DNA of 64,000 nt from assembly GCA_017510335.1 (NCBI GenBank), contig JAFWNM010000016.1, positions 1-64,000 of the forward strand, in the 5' to 3' direction. This DNA is from Paracoccaceae bacterium (lineage in GTDB: Bacteria; Pseudomonadota; Alphaproteobacteria; Rhodobacterales; Rhodobacteraceae). Of this stretch, positions 45,114 to 53,864 are shown piece after piece. The position numbers were made by a program, and so were the translations under genes. The notes below the pieces were generated by a model. That model saw only the letters and a list, made by a program, of their open reading frames with translations, did not search any database and had not been told where the DNA came from. Positions within the stretch are counted from its first letter, which is position 1; each line of letters opens with the position of its first letter.

Positions 45114-46376
45114 CTAGATTCGCCCTGACGCGATGCGCGCCGATGAATCCTCAAGAAACTCAAGGAAATTCTGTTGTAGGCGGTTGGGCAGCGCGGAACT
45201 GAGTGTGGTGATTCCAATGACCCTGTGCGCATCCTCCAGCGGGAAATCCAGCGGGACCAACAAACCCTGAGTGTATTCATAATCGATCTGGCTAAGCGAA
45301 ATAAGCGTTAATGCGTCCGATTCCATCAGCAAGCCGCGCACGACGACAAGCGACCCTGTCTCGACATGGCCGCGCCCGGGGTCTTCCAGCCCGTGCTGGG
45401 CAGACAGCCGTTCAAAAACGTGGCGGGCAGGGGCGTCGCGGCGGGGCAGTATCCACGGAAACCGCGCCAGTTCGGACCCCTGCACCTTGCACCCCGCAAG
45501 CGGATGGCCCGCGCGCGCCACAATGCAAAGCGAATCCTTGAAAAGCGGACGTTCCTGAACGCCCTTTGGCCGGTCCTGGCCGCGCAGCGCGCCAATGATG
45601 AAATCACAAGCGCCAAGGCGCATTTGCTGCACCAAGGCATCATAGGCACCATCCACGATTTCGATTCGTGCCGCAGGGTGGCGGGCCATAAGGTTCACTA
45701 CAGCGCGCGGCACAAGCTGGGTGCGCGCAAGCGGCAAGGCCCCGATGACGATGTGACTGTCAAACACGCCCGCGCGTTCGCGCAGTTCGGCTTGCGCCAG
45801 TGTGATTTCGTTCAGTGCAAGGCTGGCTTGTTCGGCAAGGCGCTGCCCTGCAGCCGTCAAAGAGCGTTTTCGCTGCCCCCCTTCGAAAAGCGGGACGCCG
45901 ATAATGCGTTCAATGTCGCGGCATGCCCGTTGCACCGATGATTCCGCCTGCCCCAGTTTTCGCGCTGCCGCTGCAAAACTGCCGGATGTCGCGAATGCGG
46001 AAACGGCCCGAAGTTGCGCCGTGCTGGCATAGCGCACCAGCGCATCGCCTGTTTGCGTACGGTCTGCGGGTTTTCGGCCCTTCAGGTTTGGCCCGGTCGC
46101 GCGCAGGTGTTCCAACGCCCTGCGGGCGCGCTGAACGACAATCTCGCCCTCGGGGGTGGGTGTGACGTTGTTGCCTGAGCGTTCTATCAGGCGCGCGCCG
46201 AATACCTCGGACAGTTTGGCCACAGCTTGCGAGGCGGCGGGCTGTGATATGTGCACCTTATTGGCGGCCGCAGTTAAGGAATTCTCGCTGATTGCCACAT
46301 CAAGAAGCCGAAGATGCCGCAGATTCGGCAGCGAAAGTATGGAGATATCTTCCTGAACAAGATCGCGCGTTTTCAT
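45114..46376 (-). CDS. LysR-type regulator with two tandem helix-turn-helix domains
   Basis: A 420-residue LysR protein, about 110 longer than usual. Two winged-helix regions are visible. HTH1 (17-76) contains ISENSLTAAANKVHISQPAA and SQAVAKLSEVFGARLIERSG. HTH2 (118-178) contains FATSGSFAAAARKLGQAESS and VQRACRDIERIIGVPLFEGG. Each is followed by its own wing, T-P-x-G and TAAG. The effector domain runs from about 205 to 420. It is upstream of the TRAP genes and divergent from tauE/AEC/ThDP, so it can control both. AAGGGGGCAGG precedes the ATG. Confidence 0.85.
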   Translation of the reverse strand: MKTRDLVQEDISILSLPNLRHLRLLDVAISENSLTAAANKVHISQPAASQAVAKLSEVFGARLIERSGNNVTPTPEGEIVVQRARRALEHLRATGPNLKGRKPADRTQTGDALVRYASTAQLRAVSAFATSGSFAAAARKLGQAESSVQRACRDIERIIGVPLFEGGQRKRSLTAAGQRLAEQASLALNEITLAQAELRERAGVFDSHIVIGALPLARTQLVPRAVVNLMARHPAARIEIVDGAYDALVQQMRLGACDFIIGALRGQDRPKGVQERPLFKDSLCIVARAGHPLAGCKVQGSELARFPWILPRRDAPARHVFERLSAQHGLEDPGRGHVETGSLVVVRGLLMESDALTLISLSQIDYEYTQGLLVPLDFPLEDAHRVIGITTLSSALPNRLQQNFLEFLEDSSARIASGRI

Positions 46377-46595
46377 CCTGCCCCCTTGCCTTGCAGAATT
46401 CAAACCTGCACCATGCTATAAGGAAAATGCAATGATAACTTGTTATGTATTTTTCGTTGATCAGTTAAAATATTGTATATAAACATAATTATATAGCCCT
46501 TATCATAGAATATCGGCGTCTTGTCTGGTCAACCTGCGGGCTTGCAATCAGGGCGCCAGCGGTTGATCTTGTGCGCGCTTGCAGGCTTCGGGGGG
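46377..46595. promoter_or_regulatory. Divergent LysR / carrier-ThDP promoter with palindrome
   Basis: The gap is very AT-rich. ATAACTTGTTAT (46435-46446) is a perfect palindrome whose half-site resembles the GGTTAT/ATAACC dyad before dctP, so it may be the operator of the double-HTH LysR protein. A second AT-rich dyad lies near 46476-46494. Confidence 0.45.
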
Positions 46596-47336
46596 ATGGC
46601 GGTGTTAAGTATCGTGCTGGCGGTTCTGGCTGTTGCCCTGGGCGGCGTCATGAAGGGCGCGATTGGCGCAGGCGTTCCGATCATTGCCGCACCCGCGCTG
46701 ACCATGGTATTTGGCGTGCAAACCGCCGTGGCAATTCTGGTTGTTCCGAATTTGCTAAGCAATGTCTGGCAGGCATGGACCTATCGCGACAAGGCATTAT
46801 CCCGGCGGTTTCTGGTTCTGTTCGCGGGCGGCGGGATGCTGGGTGTCATTCTGGGCACCTATCTGCTGGCGTCGCTGCCACAGGAAACGCTGTCGTTGAT
46901 GGTTGCCTTTGCGGTGCTTGGGTATATTGCGTTGCGGGTGACAAAACCCGACTGGGTTCTGGGCCGCGCCCAAGCCGAGAAATACAGCGGTGTGGCGGGC
47001 ACCATGGGGGGCTTGCTGCAAGGGGCCACCGGAATTTCGGCGCCGGCATCCATTACCTATCTCAATGCCATGCGTCTGCCGAGAGAGGCGTTCATCGGCA
47101 CCGTATCGATTTTCTTTGTCGCCATGACGGCCATTCAGATACCTGCGCTTTGGTCAGTGGGAATCATGACAGGTGAAAGGCTGGTCATGGGGTTTGCGGC
47201 GCTGGGCATCGTTTTCGTGTTCATGCCGCTGGGCACCTGGTTGGGGCGCAGAACATCGCCCAAGGTGTTTGACATGACAATGCTGGTTGTTCTGGGCGTG
47301 ATTGCTGCCAAAATCCTGATTGAAGCCCTGTTCTGA
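46596..47336 (+). CDS. TauE/SafE-family anion transporter
   Basis: A 246-residue membrane protein with about eight segments and the two-fold repeat of the TauE/SafE (UPF0721) family: LGGVMKGAIGAGVPIIAAPAL in the first half and GGLLQGATGISAPASITYL in the second. It probably moves an organosulfonate, sulfite or small carboxylate. ATG 46596 is chosen because of the GGGGGG just before it; an in-frame TTG at 46521 would add 25 residues. It is the first gene of a three-gene plus-strand unit. Confidence 0.83.
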   Translation: MAVLSIVLAVLAVALGGVMKGAIGAGVPIIAAPALTMVFGVQTAVAILVVPNLLSNVWQAWTYRDKALSRRFLVLFAGGGMLGVILGTYLLASLPQETLSLMVAFAVLGYIALRVTKPDWVLGRAQAEKYSGVAGTMGGLLQGATGISAPASITYLNAMRLPREAFIGTVSIFFVAMTAIQIPALWSVGIMTGERLVMGFAALGIVFVFMPLGTWLGRRTSPKVFDMTMLVVLGVIAAKILIEALF

Positions 47337-47351
47337 CACCATCCGCAGGAT

Positions 47352-48290
47352 ATGCCACAGATGACCCTGATCGAGATATTCCTGCCTGTTTTCGCTGTGA
47401 TCGGACTGGGGTTCATGGCCATACGCAGCCGCTACCTTGACCCTGCGACAGTGCAACCCCTGGGAACGGTGGTTATCCGTATTGCGCTGCCCGCGCTGAT
47501 TTTGCTGGCGCTGACCGGGGCGCCCGCACAGGTGGCCTTCGATACGGGGTTTCTGCTGGCCTATGCGGCGGGGTCGCTTGCAACCATGCTGATATGCATG
47601 GCTGTCGCGCATTATGTTCTGGCACTTTCGCGCAGTGTGACCGCGATTGTGGGGTTGGCGGTTTCCATGGCCAATAGCGGTTTCATGGGGTTGCCAATTG
47701 CCCAGACGCTGATGGGCGCTGAACAGGCGACACTTATTCTGGCGCATTGCATGATTGTTGAGAATGTCCTTATTTTACCGCTGGCCCTGGTGTTGATCGC
47801 GCTGGCGGGTCAGGGCGATGTGGGACAAACCCGCCAGAAGATTGTTACAGACATGCTGCGCAACCCCCTGCTGATTGCGCTTCTTGTTGGGGTGGCGGTG
47901 TCGTTTTCCGGTGTTGCGCTGCCCGATGTCGCCCGCGACACGCTTGCATTTCTGGCGCGCATTTCCGCGCCGCTGGCGCTGTTGGTGATCGGGGGCATGC
48001 TGGCCAGCCTGCCGGCACAGGGGCGCATGTCCGTTGTTGGGTTGATGGTTGTGGGCAAGCTGATGTTGCACCCGCTGGCGGTTTGGGGGGCTGTAGGCCT
48101 TTTTCCCGGTATGGGGGCGGCAATGGCCGTGGGGGCCGTGCTGTTTTCTGCCATGCCGATGATAACCATCTTTCCGCTGCTGGGGGCGCGGGCAGGGCAA
48201 GGACAGCTTAGTGCATATGGGTTGTTGGTGGCGACAGTGTGCAGTTTCGCGACGCTTCCGGTCGTTGTGTACATGCTGGGACTTGCCTGA
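47352..48290 (+). CDS. AEC-family (auxin efflux carrier-like) transporter
   Basis: A 312-residue membrane carrier with about ten segments. MANSGFMGLPIAQTLMGAEQ is the conserved Asn/Gly crossover of AEC/MdcF carriers, and GGMLASLP with GAVLFSAMPMIT repeats the pattern in the second half. Family members carry malonate, malate or other organic acids. It lies 15 bp after tauE and 79 bp before the ThDP enzyme gene, so these three may handle one substrate. Confidence 0.85.
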   Translation: MPQMTLIEIFLPVFAVIGLGFMAIRSRYLDPATVQPLGTVVIRIALPALILLALTGAPAQVAFDTGFLLAYAAGSLATMLICMAVAHYVLALSRSVTAIVGLAVSMANSGFMGLPIAQTLMGAEQATLILAHCMIVENVLILPLALVLIALAGQGDVGQTRQKIVTDMLRNPLLIALLVGVAVSFSGVALPDVARDTLAFLARISAPLALLVIGGMLASLPAQGRMSVVGLMVVGKLMLHPLAVWGAVGLFPGMGAAMAVGAVLFSAMPMITIFPLLGARAGQGQLSAYGLLVATVCSFATLPVVVYMLGLA

Positions 48291-48369
48291 ACGGGAATAG
48301 TGCAACCACAGACGAAACGACAAGGGGGCCGCATGACGTCAGGCCCCGCAACCGCAGGAGGAGGATGTC

Positions 48370-50067
48370 ATGGACAAGCCGCAAGTTTCGGCAGGGGCTG
48401 CGCTTCTGGCGCGCCTGAAATCGGTTGGGGTGGACTACATCTTTGCCAATTCCGGCACGGATTTCCCCCCAATTATTGAGGGGCTGGCCGAAGCCACAGC
48501 CAAGGATATGCCGCTGCCGCATGCGCTGACCATCCCGCATGAACATGCAGCAATGGGCATGGCGCACGGGTATTATCTGGCTACCGGACGCGCACAGGCC
48601 GTTATTGCCCATACTGATGTGGGCTTGGCCAATTGCGCCATAGGGGCGTTGAATGCCCATGTGGAAAACGTGCCCATCTTGTTGTTTTCGGGCCGCACGC
48701 CGACTGTCGAAAAGGGGCGTTTCGGGGCGCGGACCGTTCCCATAGGATGGGGGCAGGAAATGCGCGACCAGTCATCGCTGGTGCGCGAAGCCAGCAAATG
48801 GGATTATGAACTGCGCTTCCCCGAACAGGTGCCCGATGTGGTGGACAGGGCGCATGCCATTGCGTCGTCAACGCCGAAGGGGCCGGTGTATGTGTCGCTT
48901 CCCCGCGAAGTGTTGTGCGAATCCTGTCCGTCCGAAGGGCTGGACTTGCCGCCGCGCATGCGCGCGCATGGGGCACATGCTTCTCCTGATGAAATTGCCG
49001 AACTTGCGCGCTTGATCGCGCAGGCAGAATTCCCCGTGATTTTCGCGCAACATGGCGCGGGCGATGCGCAGGGTTTCGCCGCACTTGACCGGCTTGCGCG
49101 GGACTGGGCGATCCCTGTATGCCAGTATTGGGCGAACCGCCTTGCATTGGCCACAGATCATCCGATGGCCAGCCCCGCAGATGGTGGCCCGTTGCTGGCG
49201 CGCGCCGATCTGGTCATCTGCCTGGATGTGCTGGCGCCGTGGATGCCCGCAGCGCATGAGCCGCGTCCAGATGCAACAGTCGTCCAGATTGGCCCGAACC
49301 CGCTGTCGCAGCGCACACCAATCCGGAATTTCCGTGCAGATATGACACTGTCCAGTGACACCGCGGCCGCGATTCTGGCGCTGGAACAGGCCCTGCGTGC
49401 CTATACTGCCGGTCCGGGCGTGGCCGCGCGGTTTGAACAGGTTGCCGCCAGCAATGGCGCGGCGCGCAAGGCCGCGCTTGCTGCGTCAGGGCCAGATGAT
49501 GCACCGGGCATGACCAAGCTACAGATCGCGCGTATGGTGTCCGATGCCTTGCAAGATGATGATGCGACAATCTTTTCGGAACTGGGCTGCCCGATGGCGC
49601 CCATGCACCTGACCCATGCACAGGCGTGGTTCCAGGAACCTCATGCCGGTGGTCTGGGGTGGTCATTGCCGGCGGCCATGGGCTTGCAACTGGCCGCGCC
49701 GGACAGGTTGGTTCTGGCGACGATGGGGGACGGGACATATATGTTCGCCAATCCCGTTGCCTGCCACCAGATCGCAGAGGCGCTGAACCTGCCCATCCTG
49801 ATATTGGTTCTGAACAACAATGAATGGGGTGCGGTGCGCCAATCGGTGGTGGGGCTATACCCTGACGGCTATGCCGCGAAGGCCAATCAGGTGCCCTTGA
49901 CCGACCTTTCGCCCAGCCCCGATTTCACACTGGTCGCGCAAGCATCGCGCGCGCTGGCCCTTCGCGCGGGCGATCATGTGGAATTCGCCGAAGCGCTGAA
50001 AACGGCGCTGGATCATATTCGCGCACGCAAAGGGGCGGCGCTGATTGATATAAGAACGCGCCCCTGA
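48370..50067 (+). CDS. Thiamine diphosphate-dependent enzyme of unknown substrate
   Basis: A 565-residue enzyme with the acetolactate synthase/benzoylformate decarboxylase layout. The PYR domain has the activating Glu58 in PHEHAAMGMAHGYYL, a central domain follows, and the PP domain has GDG at 453-455 and Asn-Asn near 482, the ThDP motif. It lacks a clear ALS FAD/quinone-binding pattern, so it may be a 2-oxoacid decarboxylase or a carboligase. Its surroundings (AEC and TauE carriers, LigAB opposite) suggest a keto acid from aromatic breakdown; this is inference. GGAGGAGGATGTC precedes the ATG. Confidence 0.82.
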   Translation: MDKPQVSAGAALLARLKSVGVDYIFANSGTDFPPIIEGLAEATAKDMPLPHALTIPHEHAAMGMAHGYYLATGRAQAVIAHTDVGLANCAIGALNAHVENVPILLFSGRTPTVEKGRFGARTVPIGWGQEMRDQSSLVREASKWDYELRFPEQVPDVVDRAHAIASSTPKGPVYVSLPREVLCESCPSEGLDLPPRMRAHGAHASPDEIAELARLIAQAEFPVIFAQHGAGDAQGFAALDRLARDWAIPVCQYWANRLALATDHPMASPADGGPLLARADLVICLDVLAPWMPAAHEPRPDATVVQIGPNPLSQRTPIRNFRADMTLSSDTAAAILALEQALRAYTAGPGVAARFEQVAASNGAARKAALAASGPDDAPGMTKLQIARMVSDALQDDDATIFSELGCPMAPMHLTHAQAWFQEPHAGGLGWSLPAAMGLQLAAPDRLVLATMGDGTYMFANPVACHQIAEALNLPILILVLNNNEWGAVRQSVVGLYPDGYAAKANQVPLTDLSPSPDFTLVAQASRALALRAGDHVEFAEALKTALDHIRARKGAALIDIRTRP

Positions 50068-50090
50068 AAGCAGTTGCCCGCTGCAATGCA

Positions 50091-50121
50091 CAAGGCCCCG
50101 AACGCTATGTTCGGGGCCTTG
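50091..50121. terminator. Bidirectional terminator-like hairpin between convergent genes
   Basis: A perfect 13-bp stem CAAGGCCCCGAAC/GTTCGGGGCCTTG with a 5-nt loop lies between the ThDP gene and the minus-strand YCII gene. The T tract on either side is poor. Confidence 0.7.
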
Positions 50122-50149
50122 GTATTTGGCGAAACGCGGGTGTACCCTG

Positions 50150-50470
50150 TCAGGTGACGGACAAGGGCATGATGCGGTCGGCGCGGAATGTGTCGGCAAG
50201 GCGCGTGAGGGTGATGTTCTGGACCACACCGCCGACGAAAAACGGGTCGCCTTCGGCAAAAGCCCGGGCATTCGCTTCGCTATCGGCCTGCAAGATGCCG
50301 AAATTGCCAATGCCCTGCCCGGCGTCATCCCAAAGCGCACTGCCGGTCAGCACCACCGCCAAACCGTCACCGCCAGTGCCAACCCAATCCCTGTGCTTGG
50401 GGCGCAATGTGTCGCGCATTGCTGCGGTCGCGTGACCGTCATGGTGTTTGCAGACCATCAGAAAGAACAT
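50150..50470 (-). CDS. YCII-related small protein linked to LigAB
   Basis: A 106-residue alpha-beta-barrel protein of the YciI/muconolactone-isomerase-like fold. RPKHRDWV holds the family His and EANARAFAEGDPFFVGGVVQ the Asp. Its start shares a base with the ligB stop, so it is translated with the dioxygenase. A hydrolytic or isomerising step on the ring-cleavage product is plausible but not shown. Confidence 0.8.
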   Translation of the reverse strand: MFFLMVCKHHDGHATAAMRDTLRPKHRDWVGTGGDGLAVVLTGSALWDDAGQGIGNFGILQADSEANARAFAEGDPFFVGGVVQNITLTRLADTFRADRIMPLSVT

Positions 50471-51312
50471 CAGCGGCTATTCTCCAGCAACACCATGCCC
50501 GCGCCTGTCATGGACGCGGGTGCGAAGTAATGGTCATGAAGGGTGGCGACGGTTTCATCCATGCAACCGCGCATGACCAGCCACATGATAAGTTCCGCCC
50601 CTTCGGACCCGAATTCCTGAACATAATCTTCGCGTGACATGCTGCGGTAGCGCTCGGGGTCCGACCCGATGCGCGCAATCCACTCGCGGTCGGCGGTCGG
50701 ATTGATGAACCCTGCGCGCGCGCCCTGCAACTGGTGCGACAATCCGCCTGTGCCCATGACAAGGACCTTCTCATCGGTAGGGTAGCTTTCAATGGCGCGG
50801 CGCAGCAGGCGCCCCAGATCCCACATGCGTTGTGGTGTGGGAATCGGATATTGGATCGTGTTGATCAGAATAGGCACAACCTTGACGGGCCACGCGTCTG
50901 GCCGGCCAAAAACAAGTTCCATCGGAACCTGTAGCCCGTGGTCAACGTCCAGTTCACGACAGATCAGCGGGTCAAAATGCCCTTCGACCATGCAATCGGC
51001 CAAGTGCCAGGAAAAACCATCAGCGCCCTGAAAATCGGGGACAGGACGCGGCCCCCACCCTTCATCCGCAGGGCGGTAAGTGTCCGCCACGCCAAGCGCC
51101 AGCGTCGGCACGCGGTCCAGAAAGAAGGAATTTCCATGATCGTTATAGATAACCACCGCGATGTCGGGTTTGCGGTCCGCAACCCATTTTTGCGCCGGGA
51201 TATAGCCATCAAAAAACGGCTTCCATTCGTCGCTGTTGCGCAACCCTTTATCCAGCGCCGCCGCGATGGACGGAACATGGCTGGTGCCCAGCCCTGCAAG
51301 CAGTTCAGCCAT
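50470..51312 (-). CDS. ligB: Protocatechuate 4,5-dioxygenase beta subunit-like (LigB) extradiol dioxygenase
   Basis: A 280-residue class III extradiol dioxygenase, catalytic subunit. The Fe(II) ligands are recognisable as His12 (GTSHVPSI), His59 (YNDHGNSFF) and Glu240 (GAELIMW), and the catalytic His lies in GGLSHQLQG. The substrate should be a catecholic acid: protocatechuate, gallate or 3-O-methylgallate. It overlaps ligA by 8 bp. No ligC, ligI, ligJ or ligK is seen in the window. Confidence 0.92.
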   Translation of the reverse strand: MAELLAGLGTSHVPSIAAALDKGLRNSDEWKPFFDGYIPAQKWVADRKPDIAVVIYNDHGNSFFLDRVPTLALGVADTYRPADEGWGPRPVPDFQGADGFSWHLADCMVEGHFDPLICRELDVDHGLQVPMELVFGRPDAWPVKVVPILINTIQYPIPTPQRMWDLGRLLRRAIESYPTDEKVLVMGTGGLSHQLQGARAGFINPTADREWIARIGSDPERYRSMSREDYVQEFGSEGAELIMWLVMRGCMDETVATLHDHYFAPASMTGAGMVLLENSR

Positions 51313-51655
51313 TTGTCACTTTCCCCAGCCGTGTGTCCAGAAATTCCTGCAGGCCCATACCCGCCTGTGCGGCCCCGATTTCACGAATAGGGGTCGGGTC
51401 CACAGCCGAAATTTTCAGAATGTAAAACAAGTTGCCGCCCAGCCGCACCATTTCGGCCCAGTCACGGGTTTTCACGGCCATGCGTTGCTCTGGCGTTAGG
51501 GCGTAGCGGTCCAGATAGGCATCTTCATCCGCGATGAACGCCGCGCGCCCGTCAGGCGTGCTTAGGCCCATCGCCATCTTGTTCAGGGCATAGCCCCCAT
51601 TCGCGCGCGCGCGGTCGAACAGCGGGGTATCAGGAATGCGGTCGGCATCGGTCAT
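51305..51655 (-). CDS. ligA: Protocatechuate 4,5-dioxygenase alpha subunit-like (LigA)
   Basis: A 116-residue small all-helical subunit that caps the LigB active site. The pattern ALNKMAMGLSTPDGRAAFIA followed by YALTPEQRMAVKTRDWAEMV and GGNLFYILKISAV is typical of the LigA family. ATG 51655 is chosen since it overlaps the hydrolase stop in TGATG and the longer frame runs into that gene. Confidence 0.9.
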   Translation of the reverse strand: MTDADRIPDTPLFDRARANGGYALNKMAMGLSTPDGRAAFIADEDAYLDRYALTPEQRMAVKTRDWAEMVRLGGNLFYILKISAVDPTPIREIGAAQAGMGLQEFLDTRLGKVTNG

Positions 51656-52386
51656 CAGGTGGCCTTTTGTAAGTCTGGGGTCAAGCTGCGCACCCAACCG
51701 GCCAGCAATCCGGCTACGGCTGCGGGCTGTTCTACGGGTGCGAAATGGCCCGCATCTTCAATGATTTCCAGCCGCGCTTGCGGGCAAAGCTGCGCAATCG
51801 CTTCATGCTGTGCAATGGGCGACCACTGGTCCTGCCGCCCGACAATCAACAGCATTGGTCCGCCATACGCGCCGATTGTTGCACTGGCATCAGGGCGGTT
51901 CAGCAGCGCCCGCATCTGGCGTTCGTGAATTTCAGGTGTCATGCCACAAACCATGTGCGTCAATCCATCCAGCACGGACGGGTCGGGCGTCAGACCTTCG
52001 GCCATCATGCCGGGCAACCACGCTTTGGCCAGCCCGTTCATACCCTGCGCATAGGCCAGATCGATCATGGCCTGGCGTTTTGCGTCCTCGCCATCCTTGC
52101 GGGGGTGTATGCCGGTGTTCAAAAGCGCCATGGCGCGAATGCGGTCGGGGGCCATATGGGCCATTTCCATGGCAACACGGCCCCCCATGGAATGGCCGAC
52201 AACCACCAAGGGACCATCATGGCGGGCCAGCAGGTCGCGCGCCATGTCGGGAATGCTGGTCTGCATGGTGACATCGGCCACTGTTACGGGCAGATCATCC
52301 AGCGCGGTCAGTGCCGCGTCCCAGACATGGGCATCACAAATAAGGCCCGGTATCAACAGGATTCGGGTCATAGGCAGTCCAGTCAT
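51655..52386 (-). CDS. Alpha/beta hydrolase, possibly a ring-fission lactonase or esterase
   Basis: A 243-residue alpha/beta hydrolase with an apparently complete triad: Ser in GHSMGG, Asp in GRQDQWSP and His in AGHFAPVEQP. The oxyanion-strand LLIPGLICDAHVWD is typical. Placed between the demethylase and ligA in one transcript, it could open a lactone such as 2-pyrone-4,6-dicarboxylate, or cleave a methyl ester. MTR at 52371 is an alternative start. Confidence 0.83.
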   Translation of the reverse strand: MTGLPMTRILLIPGLICDAHVWDAALTALDDLPVTVADVTMQTSIPDMARDLLARHDGPLVVVGHSMGGRVAMEMAHMAPDRIRAMALLNTGIHPRKDGEDAKRQAMIDLAYAQGMNGLAKAWLPGMMAEGLTPDPSVLDGLTHMVCGMTPEIHERQMRALLNRPDASATIGAYGGPMLLIVGRQDQWSPIAQHEAIAQLCPQARLEIIEDAGHFAPVEQPAAVAGLLAGWVRSLTPDLQKAT

Positions 52387-52434
52387 GTTTGCAAAGGTGG
52401 AATGACCGGCGCCCTTGGGCGCCGGTCTGGCAGA

Positions 52435-53841
52435 TCAGCTGCTTTTGGAACGCCAGCTGTCGGCGTAGTTTTCGCGCGCTTCGCTTGCATATGGTGTGGG
52501 CGACACGCGCACACGAATTTCCGTTTGCTTGTGTGCCTCGGTCGAGGTTTTGCCCGTTGTTTCCGGCTCGCCCCATTTCATGGTCAGCACGTCGCCAACC
52601 TGCACCGACTGGTCCACCACACCAAGGCTAAGCACACAGCGTTCGTTGAAGCTGTAGCCGTTGAACATGGACATACCCACCATCTTGTCGCCATGCATGA
52701 CCATATCGGCGCTGGACGATGCGTAGTTTGGCTGCGGGAAGTCGATCCATTTGAAAGGCGTGCCCTGTTCAAACGCGGATGCGATGACTTTCAGCACGTC
52801 TTCGCGGTTCCATTCAAACGTGACTTTCTTGCGGTTGGATGCCGACCCCTTCATCGCTTCCAATGCGGATTTGCCGATGAAATCCGGCTTCTTCCAACCG
52901 ATGTAGAAATCATAGCCCAATTCGAACGGGTTGACGTAGTAATCTTCGATATTGTCGGAAACGAAGCTGCCCCCGATTGCGCCGGATGCTTCATAGCTGT
53001 CAGCGCCCAGCCAGTCGCGGTAATCTGCCAGCATGCCGTCACCTGTGTAGATGCCCGGCAATGGCGACGGAATCCAGCCGGATTCCAGTGTGTTGGTGGA
53101 ATAGGCGCGGCTGCCGCATTGCACCAGATCAACGCCCGCATCGCGCGCAGCTTGCAGAATGGTGGAATGGATGTAATCCTTGTCCTTGTAAGGACCCCAG
53201 ATTTCCAGACCCGGCGCGCCCGACATGCCATGGCGCAGCGCTTGCACTTTTTTCGATCCGACATTGATCCAGTCAACATGGAAGAACTTGATGTCCTGAA
53301 CCGGCCCGCCATTCATTTTTTCAAAGATCTTCGGCGCGTCTGGCCCTTGAATCTGGAAGCGGTAATGTTCGCGCAACACGCGTTCACCTTCGGGGCGCGA
53401 CGGGCTGCGCGGGTCATAGCGCAGGCGCACATTCCAGTTGCCATGTGCGGCGCAGAACATCAGCCAGTTCGATGTCGGCGCGCGGCCAACAAGGATGTAT
53501 TTGTCTTCACGCTCGCGGAAAATGATGTGGTCGCCAATGACATGGCCATTGGGCGTGACCGGAACATAGTGTTTTGCACGGTTCAGGTCAAAATTGGCAA
53601 AGCTGTTGATGCCGTGATGGGACAGGAATTCGGTTGCCTGCGGCCCTTCGACAATCACTTCGTCCATGTGGTGGCTTTGGTCAAACAGCACGGCCGACTT
53701 GCGCCACGCTTCCTGTTCTACCCGCCAGTTGGAAAATTCGGGCGCAACGACGGGGTAGACATACATCCCGATTTTGGAGTTGCGCAGCATTTGCACCGGA
53801 TTACCGGCAGCCGCCATTTTGGTTGCAAGGCTTTGTGTCAT
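52435..53841 (-). CDS. ligM: Tetrahydrofolate-dependent aryl O-demethylase, LigM-type
   Basis: A 468-residue GcvT-fold enzyme that moves an aryl methyl group to tetrahydrofolate. It has the LigM/DesA hallmarks: MLRNSKIGMYVYPVVAPEFS, AVLFDQSHHMDEVIV, YVPVTPNGHVIGDHIIF, and SRAYSTNTLESGWIPSPLP followed by ASGAIGGSFVSDNIEDYYVN. The pattern differs from DmdA and GcvT itself. The substrate is likely vanillate, 3-O-methylgallate or syringate, giving protocatechuate or gallate for LigAB downstream. ATG 53841 has GGGAGGA upstream; the frame to 53862 covers the operator. Confidence 0.9.
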   Translation of the reverse strand: MTQSLATKMAAAGNPVQMLRNSKIGMYVYPVVAPEFSNWRVEQEAWRKSAVLFDQSHHMDEVIVEGPQATEFLSHHGINSFANFDLNRAKHYVPVTPNGHVIGDHIIFREREDKYILVGRAPTSNWLMFCAAHGNWNVRLRYDPRSPSRPEGERVLREHYRFQIQGPDAPKIFEKMNGGPVQDIKFFHVDWINVGSKKVQALRHGMSGAPGLEIWGPYKDKDYIHSTILQAARDAGVDLVQCGSRAYSTNTLESGWIPSPLPGIYTGDGMLADYRDWLGADSYEASGAIGGSFVSDNIEDYYVNPFELGYDFYIGWKKPDFIGKSALEAMKGSASNRKKVTFEWNREDVLKVIASAFEQGTPFKWIDFPQPNYASSSADMVMHGDKMVGMSMFNGYSFNERCVLSLGVVDQSVQVGDVLTMKWGEPETTGKTSTEAHKQTEIRVRVSPTPYASEARENYADSWRSKSS

Positions 53842-53864
53842 CTGAAATCCTCCCAGAAGCATGA

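Noticed and set aside
52435-53841. DmdA (DMSP demethylase) as an identity for the GcvT-fold gene
   Set aside because: The segments around VAPEFS, GSRAYSTNTLESGW and SNIEDYYVN fit the LigM/DesA type, and aromatic genes adjoin.
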